This document shows, piece after piece, positions 52,988 through 61,210 of a stretch of DNA of 63,955 nt; position 1 is the first letter of the stretch, and each line of letters begins with the position of its first letter. The notes beneath the pieces were generated by a model. The model made no database searches and was not told where the DNA came from. It saw only the letters and a list, made by a program, of their open reading frames with translations. Source of the stretch: Nonomuraea sp. PA05 (GTDB lineage Bacteria; Actinomycetota; Actinomycetes; Streptosporangiales; Streptosporangiaceae); NCBI RefSeq assembly GCF_008086045.1, contig NZ_VSEY01000059.1, forward strand, positions 1 to 63,955, read 5' to 3'. Position numbers and translations under genes: made by a program.

Positions 52988-53599
52988 ATGCACGCATCGC
53001 TGTTTCGACGATTCGCGGCCCCAATGGTCACGGCCTTGTCCCTGTCCGCTGCCTTGGCGGCCACCTCCACGGTGGCAGCTGCGCCAGCGGTCGCAGCTCA
53101 GGGCGCATCCGCGGTCATCACCAACTGCACGGGGAGCTGGGCGGAGAAGAAAATCGCCTTGCCGGGCAAGCCCGATCTCTTGGTCGAGGCCAGAGTCTGC
53201 GTCCTGGCGAACGGAAACTACCGTAAGGGCCGTATCCAGGTGAGGTGGTCTGTCGACGGCCTCACGTACGGTGTTCGGTTCGACAAATTCGTTGTGCAAA
53301 CTCGCCTCGAACGTCACGACAGGATCCATCAGACCGAGAACTGCGACTACGAGGACGAGGTGAACAACCAGGGCGGTGGCTCGGAAACTTGCGAAACGGC
53401 ATATATGTACAGCTCCGTCGATGGAGGCTGGACTGGAGACGGCAAGATCGTCTACGACGTCAACAACGACGGCAAGGGAGCGTACACGTGGGACCTCGGT
53501 GGATCCCCGTCGGTGCTGGGTGAGCCACTCGCTTCCAACAACGAAGGCGAGACCACTGACGAGCCGGCTCCGGATCCCGCCGACATGCCTGAGCAGTGA
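52988..53599 (+). CDS. Secreted protein of unknown function
   Basis: 203 residues from ATG 52988. A Sec signal peptide (RRFAAPMVTALSLSAALAATSTVAAAPAVA) is followed by a mature domain of about 150 residues with four Cys (NCTGSW, RVCVL, ENCDYED, ETCETAY), aromatic/Gly beta strands and an acidic Pro-rich tail. I do not recognise the family. GC content here is lower than in neighbours. Monocistronic. Confidence 0.75.
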   Translation: MHASLFRRFAAPMVTALSLSAALAATSTVAAAPAVAAQGASAVITNCTGSWAEKKIALPGKPDLLVEARVCVLANGNYRKGRIQVRWSVDGLTYGVRFDKFVVQTRLERHDRIHQTENCDYEDEVNNQGGGSETCETAYMYSSVDGGWTGDGKIVYDVNNDGKGAYTWDLGGSPSVLGEPLASNNEGETTDEPAPDPADMPEQ

Positions 53600-53792
53600 A
53601 CCGCACTGCGAGCCCTCGCCTGAGCGGATCTGTCATCGTGGTCGGCGGTTAGCGGCGGCGAAAGGCTACAGCCTGGTCATGCGTGACCGGCCTGCCGAAA
53701 CGGACACACGAGGATGAGTTATCACGGTCGCGGGAGTGTTGCAGGCACTCGCCGCGGCCGTTCCCGCTTGCGCGGGTCAGCGTAGAGCGCGC
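53600..53792. other. Non-coding spacer
   Basis: Contains no credible gene. A short stem CCCGC/GCGGG near 53763-53776 looks like one CRISPR-type repeat but is single. Confidence 0.5.
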
Positions 53793-54150
53793 TCAAGAGC
53801 GGGGCATGGTGTGGAGCCAGCGGAGTTCGTTAATCATGTGATTCAGGGTCCCCGCGGCATCGGCCGGTGACAGCGGCCACGTGGCGATGCGCTCCGCGTG
53901 GGCCAGGATGCCTCGTGCAAGTCACGGATGAGCCGTCCGGCGCCGATGAGCGCGTCGTTGCCGCGGGTGTGCACAGGCAGGCGGTGCCCCGCGACCCGGC
54001 TGCCAGGCGGGATCGACAGGAACCTTTCCGTCCAGCTATGTCAGTACCTCGCGGCGGCGCACCACTCCCTGTGTCATCCGGCCGCCGACCAGCGGCTCGC
54101 CCTCGGCATCCCCCACCTGGCCAGTATGCCCTCACCCAACGGCGCCGCCC
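53793..54150 (-). pseudogene. Decayed gene, possibly aminoglycoside phosphotransferase-like
   Basis: Reading the minus strand through frame changes gives sensible peptide pieces in order: GEPLVGGRMTQG, RREVLT, a stop, LDGKVPVDPAWQPG, then in another frame HTRGNDALIGAGRLIRDLHEA, then ILAHAERIATWPLSPADAAGTLNHMINELRWLHTMPRS and a stop at 53793-53795. The order REVLT..GxVP and LIRDLHEA resembles APH-family kinases, but similarity is weak. At least one stop and one or two frameshifts interrupt it. Confidence 0.35.
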
Positions 54151-54180
54151 ACGCGAAGCCGATGGTCCTGTCAAAACCTC

Positions 54181-55134
54181 TCAGCGGCTGACCGCGATTT
54201 CCCTCCGCACCCGCGACAACTTCTCGGGATTCCGCACGAAGTACAGCCCCGTCACCAGCCCATCGTCCACCCGCACTGCCACCACGTTGTCGATCTCCCC
54301 ATCGATCCGGACGATCAGCGCGGGGCAACCGTTGATCTGCGCCGGCGTGGCCGTGACCCGGCCGCTGAGCTTGGGCAGGCCGACGTCCAGCAGATGAGCC
54401 ACCTTGCCCGCCCCCACGACGGGATGCGGCACGGCCTGAACGACCCCGCCGCCGTCCGTCAGCAGGACGACGTCCGGCGCGAGAACGCCGAGCAGGTCCC
54501 GCAGGTCGCCCGTCTCGATGGCTCGTTTGAACGCCGCGAGCGCGTCACGGGACTCCGCCGGGGAGGCGGCGCTGCGCGGCCGGCGCGCCGCGACGTGTGC
54601 CCGCGCCCGGTGGGCGATCTGCCGCACCGTGACCGCGCTCTTGCCGACGGCCTCGGCGATCTCCTCGTACTCCAGCCCGAACACCTCGCGCAGCACGAAC
54701 ACGGCCCGCTCGGTCGGCTTGAGCGTCTCCAGCACCAGCAGCATCGCCATCGACACGCTCTCGGCCAGCTCGACGTCCTCGGCCACGTCGGGCGCGGTAA
54801 GCAGCGGCTCCGGCAGCCAGGGCCCGACGTAGGACTCCTTGCGTCGGCCGAGCACCCGCAGCCGTCCCAGGGCCTGCCGGGTGGTGATCTGCACCAGGTA
54901 CGCCCGCTGGTCCCGCACCTCGCCGAGTTCGACGCCCACCCACCTCAGCCAGGTCTCCTGAAGAACGTCCTCGGCGTCGGCGGCCGAGCCGAGCAGCTCG
55001 TAGGCGACGGTGAACAGCAGGCTCCGGTGCGCGACGAACGCCTCGGTCGCGGCGTCCATGCGGCTCCCGCCACCGCCCGGCTCACCCGCGCCCACGCGAC
55101 TGACGGCCCGCTCCCGCCTGGTGGGCTCACTCAT
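54181..55134 (-). CDS. ECF41-type sigma factor with SnoaL-like C-terminus (SigJ-like)
   Basis: 317 residues from ATG 55134. Sigma region 2 (AFVAHRSLLFTVAYELLGSAADAEDVLQETWLRW), region 4 (LKPTERAVFVLREVFGLEYEEIAEAVGKSAVTVRQIAHRAR), then a C-terminal SnoaL-like domain (about 190-310) with DVVLLTDGGGVVQA. ECF41 sigma factors use this fused domain instead of an anti-sigma and are paired with a carboxymuconolactone decarboxylase or oxidoreductase gene. That partner is divergent at 55313. Confidence 0.93.
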   Translation of the reverse strand: MSEPTRRERAVSRVGAGEPGGGGSRMDAATEAFVAHRSLLFTVAYELLGSAADAEDVLQETWLRWVGVELGEVRDQRAYLVQITTRQALGRLRVLGRRKESYVGPWLPEPLLTAPDVAEDVELAESVSMAMLLVLETLKPTERAVFVLREVFGLEYEEIAEAVGKSAVTVRQIAHRARAHVAARRPRSAASPAESRDALAAFKRAIETGDLRDLLGVLAPDVVLLTDGGGVVQAVPHPVVGAGKVAHLLDVGLPKLSGRVTATPAQINGCPALIVRIDGEIDNVVAVRVDDGLVTGLYFVRNPEKLSRVRREIAVSR

Positions 55135-55237
55135 GGCTGACTCCTGCCCGCGTCGCTTAGGTCGTCCCACACACGAGATGCCGCTCCCCACCGCCCTGTG
55201 ACACCCGCCCGCGGTGGCATACATCACAAACCCGCAC

Positions 55238-55264
55238 TGTCACGAGGACCGGCTCACTGGCATC
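55238..55264 (+). promoter_or_regulatory. Possible ECF41-type promoter
   Basis: TGTCAC-N17-CATC, close to the published ECF41 pattern TGTCACA-N16-CGTC, 49 bp before the partner gene start. One base differs in each element. Confidence 0.4.
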
Positions 55265-55312
55265 TCCATGTCGTCAGGCACACGACACCACCAGTAAGTG
55301 AGGAAAACCCCC

Positions 55313-55798
55313 ATGGACCTCCGTTTCAACATGTTCGCCAACGAACTCGGCGCCAAGTTCAGCAAGCGGCTGTACGGCGTCAGCACGGTGATCGAGCAGT
55401 CGTCGCTGCCCAAGGAGACGCAGTACCTGGTGATGACCCGCGCCAGCCAGATCAACGGCTGCGCCTTCTGCGTCGACTACCACACCAAGGACGCCGCGGC
55501 CGACGGCATGAGCGCGGTCCGGCTCAACCTGGTCGCCGTGTGGCGCGAGAGCACCGTCTTCACCGAGGCCGAGCGGGCGGCGCTGGCGCTCGCCGAGGAG
55601 GGCACCCGCCTCGCTGACGCCCACCTCGGGGTGTCGGACGAGACCTGGGAGCAGGTGCGCAAGCACTATGACGACGATCAGGTCGCCGCGTTGGTCGCGC
55701 TGGTCGCCATGATCAACGCCGCCAACCGGCTCAATGTGATTCTTCGGAACCAGGGTGGTTCCTACGAGGCTGGCATGTTCAGCGGGTTGTCGAGCTGA
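55313..55798 (+). CDS. Carboxymuconolactone decarboxylase/AhpD-family protein
   Basis: 161 residues from ATG 55313 after GTGAGGA; GTG 55298 is less likely. AhpD motif NGCAFCVDYH with CxxC and His, able to cycle thiol redox. It is the expected target of the divergent ECF41 sigma. A perfect 11-bp stem-loop follows the stop. Confidence 0.93.
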   Translation: MDLRFNMFANELGAKFSKRLYGVSTVIEQSSLPKETQYLVMTRASQINGCAFCVDYHTKDAAADGMSAVRLNLVAVWRESTVFTEAERAALALAEEGTRLADAHLGVSDETWEQVRKHYDDDQVAALVALVAMINAANRLNVILRNQGGSYEAGMFSGLSS

Positions 55799-55809
55799 GC
55801 TGCCCGCCA

Positions 55810-55843
55810 ATCCGGCCCGGAGTGATCTCAGCCCGGGCCGGAT
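55810..55843 (+). terminator. Stem-loop terminator
   Basis: ATCCGGCCCGG and CCGGGCCGGAT form a perfect 11-bp stem around a 12-base loop, 11 bp after the previous stop. No T-run, as is common in high-GC actinomycetes. Confidence 0.7.
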
Positions 55844-55957
55844 CGCGGATGCTTCCCGGCCTGTGTCTGCGGTGAGAATGCAAATAAAGGAGGTTCTTCG
55901 CTCATCCTCGACGGAATCAAGCCTATGATGGCTGCCTGAATGCTGGAAGGTGAGGCT

Positions 55958-57232
55958 GTGCTGATCCGCTTTGAGACGGCGAACTTCCGCTCGATGCTTG
56001 ATCCGGTCGAGTTGTCGATGGTGGCCGTCGATCGGGACCGTGCCGAGGCGCATCCGGTGCCCAACTTGGGCGAGAGCTTGCTACCGGTCGCCGCGATCTT
56101 CGGTCCGAACGCCTCCGGCAAGTCCAACGTCATCGCCGCCATCACGTGGCTGCGCGTGGCCGTCCGTGAATCTCTGCGCATGTGGGACGACGAGATTCCT
56201 GTGGAGCCGTTCGCGTTCGGTGAGGGTCCGGGACGACCGTCCGAGTTCACGATCGAGTCCGTGATCTCCGGTGTGCGCTTCGAGTACATGGTTGAGCTCG
56301 ATCGCCAGGCGGTGCGCTATGAAGCCTTGCTCCATTACCCGGAGAAGAAACGGCGGCGCATTTTCGAACGGGAAGGAAGTCAGTTCAAGCTTCAACGCGG
56401 TCTGGGAAGCATCTCCGGCACACGCAACCTGTTGACGCCTCGCACACTGGCGCTGTCGATCGCGCGACGGTTCGACGAGCCTGTAGTGTCCGACTTCGCG
56501 GATTGGCTGCTCGCCGCGCAGACTCTTGGCCTGCCTCCGCGTCGCCCACGAGGCCCGCAATATCGTACGGCGCGCTCCACCATGCGCTGGTTCGAAGAAG
56601 AACCGGGCGGCGACCAGATGCCATTGCCCGGTTTGGAGGAGGCGGGCGTGCTTTTCCAAGCAGACCGTGCCCAGGCGTTGGCTCTGCTCCGATTGGCGGA
56701 TCTGGGTATCGACGACGTGCTGATCGATCAGTACGTGGTTGCCCATCCGGATGGCCCGCGAACGCAACGCCGGGTACGTCTCGTGCATCGAACGGCCAAC
56801 GAGAAGGCGCCGCTCGACTTCGCCGCGGAGTCGGAGGGGACGCGCACCTGGTTTCATCTCATCGGCCCGGTGCTGGCAGCGCTGAAGGCCGGTTCGGTGC
56901 TGCTGTTCGACGAACTGGACGCGAGCTTGCACCCGACGCTCTCCATGCAGTTGCTGCGATTGTTCCACGACCCGGACACGAATCCGAAGGGTGCGCAGTT
57001 GGTCTTCACCTCGCACGACACAACGCTGCTGAATCACCTCAACAGGGACGAGGTATGGCTGACTGAGAAAGCCGAGGATGCTGTGACCAGGCTCGGCGCA
57101 CTGGCGGAGTACGCCGGTGAGCGGGTTCGGAAGTCGCAGAACCTGGAGAAGGCATACCTGCATGGACGCTTCGGCGCACTGCCTGATGTCGATCGCACTG
57201 AATTCCTTCGGGCTCGCGGGCTGATCGGCTGA
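55958..57232 (+). CDS. AAA_15/21-type ATPase, RloA/AbiLi-like
   Basis: 424 residues from GTG 55958 (GGAAGGTGAGG upstream); ATG 55940 lacks a ribosome site. Walker A GPNASGKS at residues 49-56 preceded by RFETANFRS, Walker B LLFDELDASLHP near residue 315, and H-loop VFTSHDTTLL, the signs of SMC/ABC-like overcoming-lysogenization ATPases. The RloB gene starts 5 bp after its stop. RloA-RloB pairs occur as phage-defence and abortive-infection cassettes (AbiL). Codon use is less G/C-biased than in neighbours, consistent with transfer. Confidence 0.87.
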   Translation: MLIRFETANFRSMLDPVELSMVAVDRDRAEAHPVPNLGESLLPVAAIFGPNASGKSNVIAAITWLRVAVRESLRMWDDEIPVEPFAFGEGPGRPSEFTIESVISGVRFEYMVELDRQAVRYEALLHYPEKKRRRIFEREGSQFKLQRGLGSISGTRNLLTPRTLALSIARRFDEPVVSDFADWLLAAQTLGLPPRRPRGPQYRTARSTMRWFEEEPGGDQMPLPGLEEAGVLFQADRAQALALLRLADLGIDDVLIDQYVVAHPDGPRTQRRVRLVHRTANEKAPLDFAAESEGTRTWFHLIGPVLAALKAGSVLLFDELDASLHPTLSMQLLRLFHDPDTNPKGAQLVFTSHDTTLLNHLNRDEVWLTEKAEDAVTRLGALAEYAGERVRKSQNLEKAYLHGRFGALPDVDRTEFLRARGLIG

Positions 57233-57237
57233 TCGAA

Positions 57238-57849
57238 ATGGCACCACGGAGAACCAAGGCGAAAGATCTACGCCGCAGGACGGCGAATCGCCCGGAGCGC
57301 AAGACCATCGTCGTGTTCTGCGAAGGCGAGGCGTCTGAGCCCGACTACATCAACGCCTTGAAGCGTTTGCCGGAGATCCGCGCCAATACGTCGATCAACG
57401 TCGAGATCGATCCCGGGCAAGGAGTACCGCTGACCCTGGTGAAGCGCGCGGTCGAGCGGAACCGCGATGACGAGGTAGACCAATGTTGGTGCGTGTTCGA
57501 CGTCGAGTGGCCCAAAAATCACCCGAACCTGAAGCAGGCGATTCGGTTAGCACAGGAGCACGGTATCCGGCTCGCCATCTCGAATCCGTGTTTCGAGCTG
57601 TGGCTGATCCTGCACTTTGAGGACCAGACGGCATTCATCGGTACCAGAGAGGCCGAGAGCAGAAGCCGCAAGCTTGACGGGCGCACCGGAAAGCGCATCG
57701 ATCCTGGCCAGTACATGCCGCGTCGGCACGAGGCGGTTCAGCGAGCGTTCTCGCTGACGAAACGCCATACCCGGCAAGAAAGCACATGTCCCGACGACAA
57801 CCCGTCGTCGGCGATGGGGGAGTTGCTCGCCGCGATTCAACCTTCTTGA
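57238..57849 (+). CDS. RloB-family protein, likely Toprim-like nuclease (AbiLii-like)
   Basis: 203 residues, Lys/Arg-rich N-terminus, then CEGEASEPDYI (Glu29, Glu31), CVFDVEWPKNHPN (Asp88, Glu90), and the RloB hallmark SNPCFELWLILHF (Asn116-Phe124 region). The acidic residues match a Toprim-type metal site. Forms a module with the preceding ATPase; the ATPase would sense infection and this protein act as nuclease. That mechanism is inference from related OLD/Septu-type pairs. Confidence 0.85.
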   Translation: MAPRRTKAKDLRRRTANRPERKTIVVFCEGEASEPDYINALKRLPEIRANTSINVEIDPGQGVPLTLVKRAVERNRDDEVDQCWCVFDVEWPKNHPNLKQAIRLAQEHGIRLAISNPCFELWLILHFEDQTAFIGTREAESRSRKLDGRTGKRIDPGQYMPRRHEAVQRAFSLTKRHTRQESTCPDDNPSSAMGELLAAIQPS

Positions 57850-57939
57850 CCGAATGGTGCGGTCGCGCGGTTCCGGTGTTGCTGGGTCCTTCCATTCCAT
57901 GGGCATCAGACGAACGAGAGCGCCGAAGGCGCTGGGGTT

Positions 57940-58003
57940 GCGCCGCAGGCGCCTGATCAAAGCGCCTGAGCGCGACTGCGCGAAGCCCTTGTTTCGGGGT
58001 GGG
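57940..58003 (+). repeat. Intergenic repeat, copy 1
   Basis: About 64 bp running from GCGCCGCAGGCGCCTGA through AGCGCCTGAGC and GCGCGAAGCCCTT to TTTCGGGGTGGG. Copy 2 begins at 58048. Confidence 0.8.
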
Positions 58004-58047
58004 CTCCCAACGGCCAGCCCGGTAAATGGGATTGGGGCGGGCGAGAG

Positions 58048-58125
58048 GCGCCGGAGGCGCCTGAATAACAGCGCCTGAGCTCCTTTGCGCGAAGCGCCTC
58101 CGGCGAAGCCCTTTTTCGGGGTGGG
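58048..58125 (+). repeat. Intergenic repeat, copy 2, with stem-loop
   Basis: Same order of blocks as copy 1, with about 12 extra bases (GCGCCTCCGGCGAA region). GCCGGAGGCGC near the start and GCGCCTCCGGC near 58093-58103 can form an 11-bp stem. Confidence 0.75.
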
Positions 58126-58166
58126 GGCCAGATGGGCAACCACCCCATCGAGCCACGGGTGGGTGG

Positions 58167-59549
58167 CTAGACGCCGAGGGCTGAGGGAAGGCTGAGCTCC
58201 TGAAGGAAGAGGGCCTCCGTGGTGGCGACCCGCCGCAGCTCCTCCAGATCCACGCGCTCGTTGGGCGCGTGGATGGCCGCTTCCTCGTCCTCAGCTCCGA
58301 ACAAGAGGATCTCGGCCGCGGGGAACTGCCGCAGCAGCGTGTTGACCAGCGGGATCGACCCTCCGGCGCCGACGTCGCGCGGCGGCCGGCCGAAGGCGCG
58401 TTCCATGGCCCGGTTGAGGGCGGCGCGGGCCTTGCCGCCCGAGTCGGCCTGGTAGCCGGAGCCGACCGTGAAGTCGCCGAACGACACCTGCACGCCCCAT
58501 GGCGCGACCTGGCGCAGGAACTCCACGACCGCGTTCACGGTGGTCTTGGGGTCGCCGGCCGGGGGGACGCGGACGGTGATGCGGGCGCGTACGGCGGGCT
58601 GGACCGCGTTGACGGCGCCGGACACGGTGGGGACGTCCAGGCCGGTGACGGTGATGGCGTAGGAGGACCAGAGCCGGTCGGCGAGCGAGCCGGAGCCGAC
58701 GAGGGACACCCCGTCGAGCACTCCGGAGGTGCGCCTGAACTCCTCCTCCGACGGCCCCTGCCCGAGGAACGACCCGCGGGGCAGCCCGGGGACGCGGATG
58801 TCGCCGTTGTCGTCGTGCAGCGAGGTGAGCATGCGCATGAGGGCGGCGAGCGCGTCGGGGGCGGCGCCGCCGAAGGAGCCGCTGTGCACGGCCTCCTTCA
58901 GGGTGCGGACCTCGACGGTGAAGGCGGCCATGCCGCGCAGCGACGTGGTGACGGCCGGGTCGCCGACGCGCGGGTTGCCGGTGTCGGCGACGACGATGGC
59001 GTCGGCGCGCAGCAGGTCGGGGTTGCGTTCGACGAAGGCTTCCAGGCGGTCGCCCGCGTATTCTTCCTGGCCTTCGATGATGACCTTGATGCCCACGGGG
59101 AACTGGCCCTGGAAGCTCCGCAGGGCGGTGATGTGGGAGATGATGCCGGACTTGTCGTCGGCGGTGCCGCGTCCGTACAGGCGTCCGTCGATGAGCGTCG
59201 GCTCGAACGGCGGGGTGCGCCATGCGGCCGGGTCCCCCGCCGGCTGCACGTCGTAGTGCGCGTACAGGAGCACTGTGGGCATGCCGGGAGGCGCCGGGGC
59301 CTCGCCGAAGACGGCGGGGAAGCTGCCGTCGACGGGCACCTGCTGCACGCGCGGCAGGCCGGTGGAGCGCAGCAGCTCCTCCGTCATGGCGGCCGCGGCG
59401 AACACGGGCTCTTCCGGGTGCCCGGGGAAGGCCACGGACGGGATGGCGGCGAGCCGCTTGAGCTCCTCGACGGCCTGTGGCATCGCGGAGCGGACAGCGC
59501 TCTCGATCTGATCTGGAGTCACGGAGGGTCCCCCGGGGTCGTTCTTCAC
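58167..59549 (-). CDS. M20-family dipeptidase/metallopeptidase
   Basis: 460 residues. Zinc ligands in order: His in YAHYDVQPAG, Asp in RGTADDKSG, EGQEEY (catalytic Glu pair region), Asp in VADTGNPR and His in AIHAPNE. Middle dimerisation domain about residues 200-330. Cytosolic cleavage of dipeptides or acylated amino acids is expected. Stands alone between the repeat spacer and the aminotransferase promoter. Confidence 0.93.
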   Translation of the reverse strand: MKNDPGGPSVTPDQIESAVRSAMPQAVEELKRLAAIPSVAFPGHPEEPVFAAAAMTEELLRSTGLPRVQQVPVDGSFPAVFGEAPAPPGMPTVLLYAHYDVQPAGDPAAWRTPPFEPTLIDGRLYGRGTADDKSGIISHITALRSFQGQFPVGIKVIIEGQEEYAGDRLEAFVERNPDLLRADAIVVADTGNPRVGDPAVTTSLRGMAAFTVEVRTLKEAVHSGSFGGAAPDALAALMRMLTSLHDDNGDIRVPGLPRGSFLGQGPSEEEFRRTSGVLDGVSLVGSGSLADRLWSSYAITVTGLDVPTVSGAVNAVQPAVRARITVRVPPAGDPKTTVNAVVEFLRQVAPWGVQVSFGDFTVGSGYQADSGGKARAALNRAMERAFGRPPRDVGAGGSIPLVNTLLRQFPAAEILLFGAEDEEAAIHAPNERVDLEELRRVATTEALFLQELSLPSALGV

Positions 59550-59775
59550 CTATTCACAGCGATTCGTCCATTGGATCACAACCGGCCCTGTGCTGCGGAA
59601 ACGAGGTGCTGGGACGGCCTTGACCCGCGGGCTAATCTACCTGCGGATTTCGTTGTTGTTACATAGCGGTTCTGCGGATACCGATTTTCTTGCATAGTGC
59701 TGCGACCGATTCGCTTGGCAAACCCGCAGGTGAACCGTCACACTGTGGCTAGTTCAGACACGAGGGAAGATAACC

Positions 59776-61158
59776 ATGACGCAGCCGGAACACGACGTCC
59801 TGAAGGCCGCGCAGGACAACCTGTGGTTGCACTTCACCAGGCACAGCGCCTACCAGCAGTCCGAGATCCCGACCATCGTGCGCGGTGAGGGGTCCTACGT
59901 CTACGACATCCACGGCAAGCGCTACCTCGACGGTCTGGCCGGGCTGTTCGTGGTCCAGGTGGGCCACGGGCGGCAGGAGCTGGCGGAGGCCGCCGCCAAG
60001 CAGGCCCAGGAGCTGGCGTTCTTCCCGCTGTGGTCCTACGCCCACCCTAAGGCGGCCGAGCTGGCCCAGCGCCTGGCCGCCTACACTCCCGGCGAGCTGA
60101 ACCGCGTCTTCTTCACCACGGGCGGCGGTGAGGCGGTCGAGACCGCCTGGAAGCTGGCCAAGCAGTACTACAAGCTCATCGGCAAGCCGCTCAAGCACAA
60201 GGTCATCAGCCGCCAGATCGCCTACCACGGCACCCCGCAGGGCGCCCTGTCGATCACCGGCATCCCGGCGTTCAAGCAGATGTTCGAGCCGCTGGTGCCC
60301 GGCTCGGTGCGGGTGCCGAACACCAACCACTACCGCGCGGACGAGATCACCGGCGTCAAGGGCATGACGCCCGAGGAGTACGGCTTCTGGGCCGCCGAGC
60401 GCGTCGCCCGAGCCATCGAGATGGAGGGCCCCGACACGGTGGCCGCCGTCTTCGCCGAGCCCGTCCAGAACGCGGGCGGCTGCTTCCCGCCGCCCCCCGG
60501 CTACTTCCAGCGCCTGCGCGAGATCTGCGACGAGTACGACGTCCTGCTCGTCTCGGACGAGGTCATCTGCGCCTTCGGCCGGCTGGGCACCATGTTCGGC
60601 GGCCAGAAGTTCGACTACGTGCCCGACATCATCACCTGTGCCAAGGGCATGACCAGCGGTTACTCCCCGATCGGGGCGATGATCGCGCACGAGCGGCTGT
60701 TCGAGCCGTTCAAGGACGGCGACACCATGTTCGCCCACGGATACACCTTCGGCGGCCACCCGGTCTCCGCCGCCGTGGCACTGGCCAACCTCGACATCTT
60801 CGAGCGCGAGGACCTGCTGGGCCACGTGACGGCGAACGAGCCGCGCTTCAAGCAGACCCTCGACGACCTGCGCGACCTGCCCATCGTCGGCGACGTGCGC
60901 GGCTCCGGCTACTTCTGGGGCATCGAGCTGGTCAAGGACAAGGCCACCAAGGAGACGTTCACCGCCGACGAGTCGGAGCGGCTGCTGCGCGGGTACCTGT
61001 CGAAGGCGCTGTTCGACGCGGGCCTCTACTGCCGCGCCGACGACCGCGGCGACCCCGTCATCCAGCTCGCCCCACCGCTGATCGCCGGGCAGAAGGAGTT
61101 CGACGAGATCGGAGCGATCCTCCGCGGCGTGCTCGCCGAAGCCTGGGCTCAGCTCTGA
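59776..61158 (+). CDS. Class III aminotransferase (omega-amino acid:pyruvate type)
   Basis: 460 residues. FFTTGGGEAVETAWKLAKQYY, AVFAEPVQNAGGC, LLVSDEVICAFGRLGTMFG, and PLP-binding Lys in CAKGMTSGYSPIG. Similar to beta-alanine/putrescine/aminobutyrate:pyruvate aminotransferases. The next gene is alanine dehydrogenase, 52 bp downstream on the same strand, which would recycle the alanine formed. Confidence 0.9.
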   Translation: MTQPEHDVLKAAQDNLWLHFTRHSAYQQSEIPTIVRGEGSYVYDIHGKRYLDGLAGLFVVQVGHGRQELAEAAAKQAQELAFFPLWSYAHPKAAELAQRLAAYTPGELNRVFFTTGGGEAVETAWKLAKQYYKLIGKPLKHKVISRQIAYHGTPQGALSITGIPAFKQMFEPLVPGSVRVPNTNHYRADEITGVKGMTPEEYGFWAAERVARAIEMEGPDTVAAVFAEPVQNAGGCFPPPPGYFQRLREICDEYDVLLVSDEVICAFGRLGTMFGGQKFDYVPDIITCAKGMTSGYSPIGAMIAHERLFEPFKDGDTMFAHGYTFGGHPVSAAVALANLDIFEREDLLGHVTANEPRFKQTLDDLRDLPIVGDVRGSGYFWGIELVKDKATKETFTADESERLLRGYLSKALFDAGLYCRADDRGDPVIQLAPPLIAGQKEFDEIGAILRGVLAEAWAQL

Positions 61159-61210
61159 CACCCCTCAATCCGGTACGACGGAGTGCCGGTTCCCGAAAGG
61201 ATCCACCGCC

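Larger units (their letters stand above)
57850..58166. other. Repeat-rich spacer after the RloAB-like pair
   Basis: 317 bp with no gene in frame on either strand that looks real; antisense open frames only mirror the repeats. It holds two copies of a repeat and several nested GGCGCC palindromes (listed separately). Confidence 0.6.

Noticed and set aside
53757..53786. CRISPR-like repeat (GTTCCCGCTTGCGCGGGT)
   Set aside because: It resembles a type I-E actinobacterial repeat, but only one copy exists and no cas genes or spacers are present.
57547..58156. Antisense open frames over RloB and the repeat spacer
   Set aside because: Their sequences only mirror repeats and coding-strand codons, and no domain is seen.
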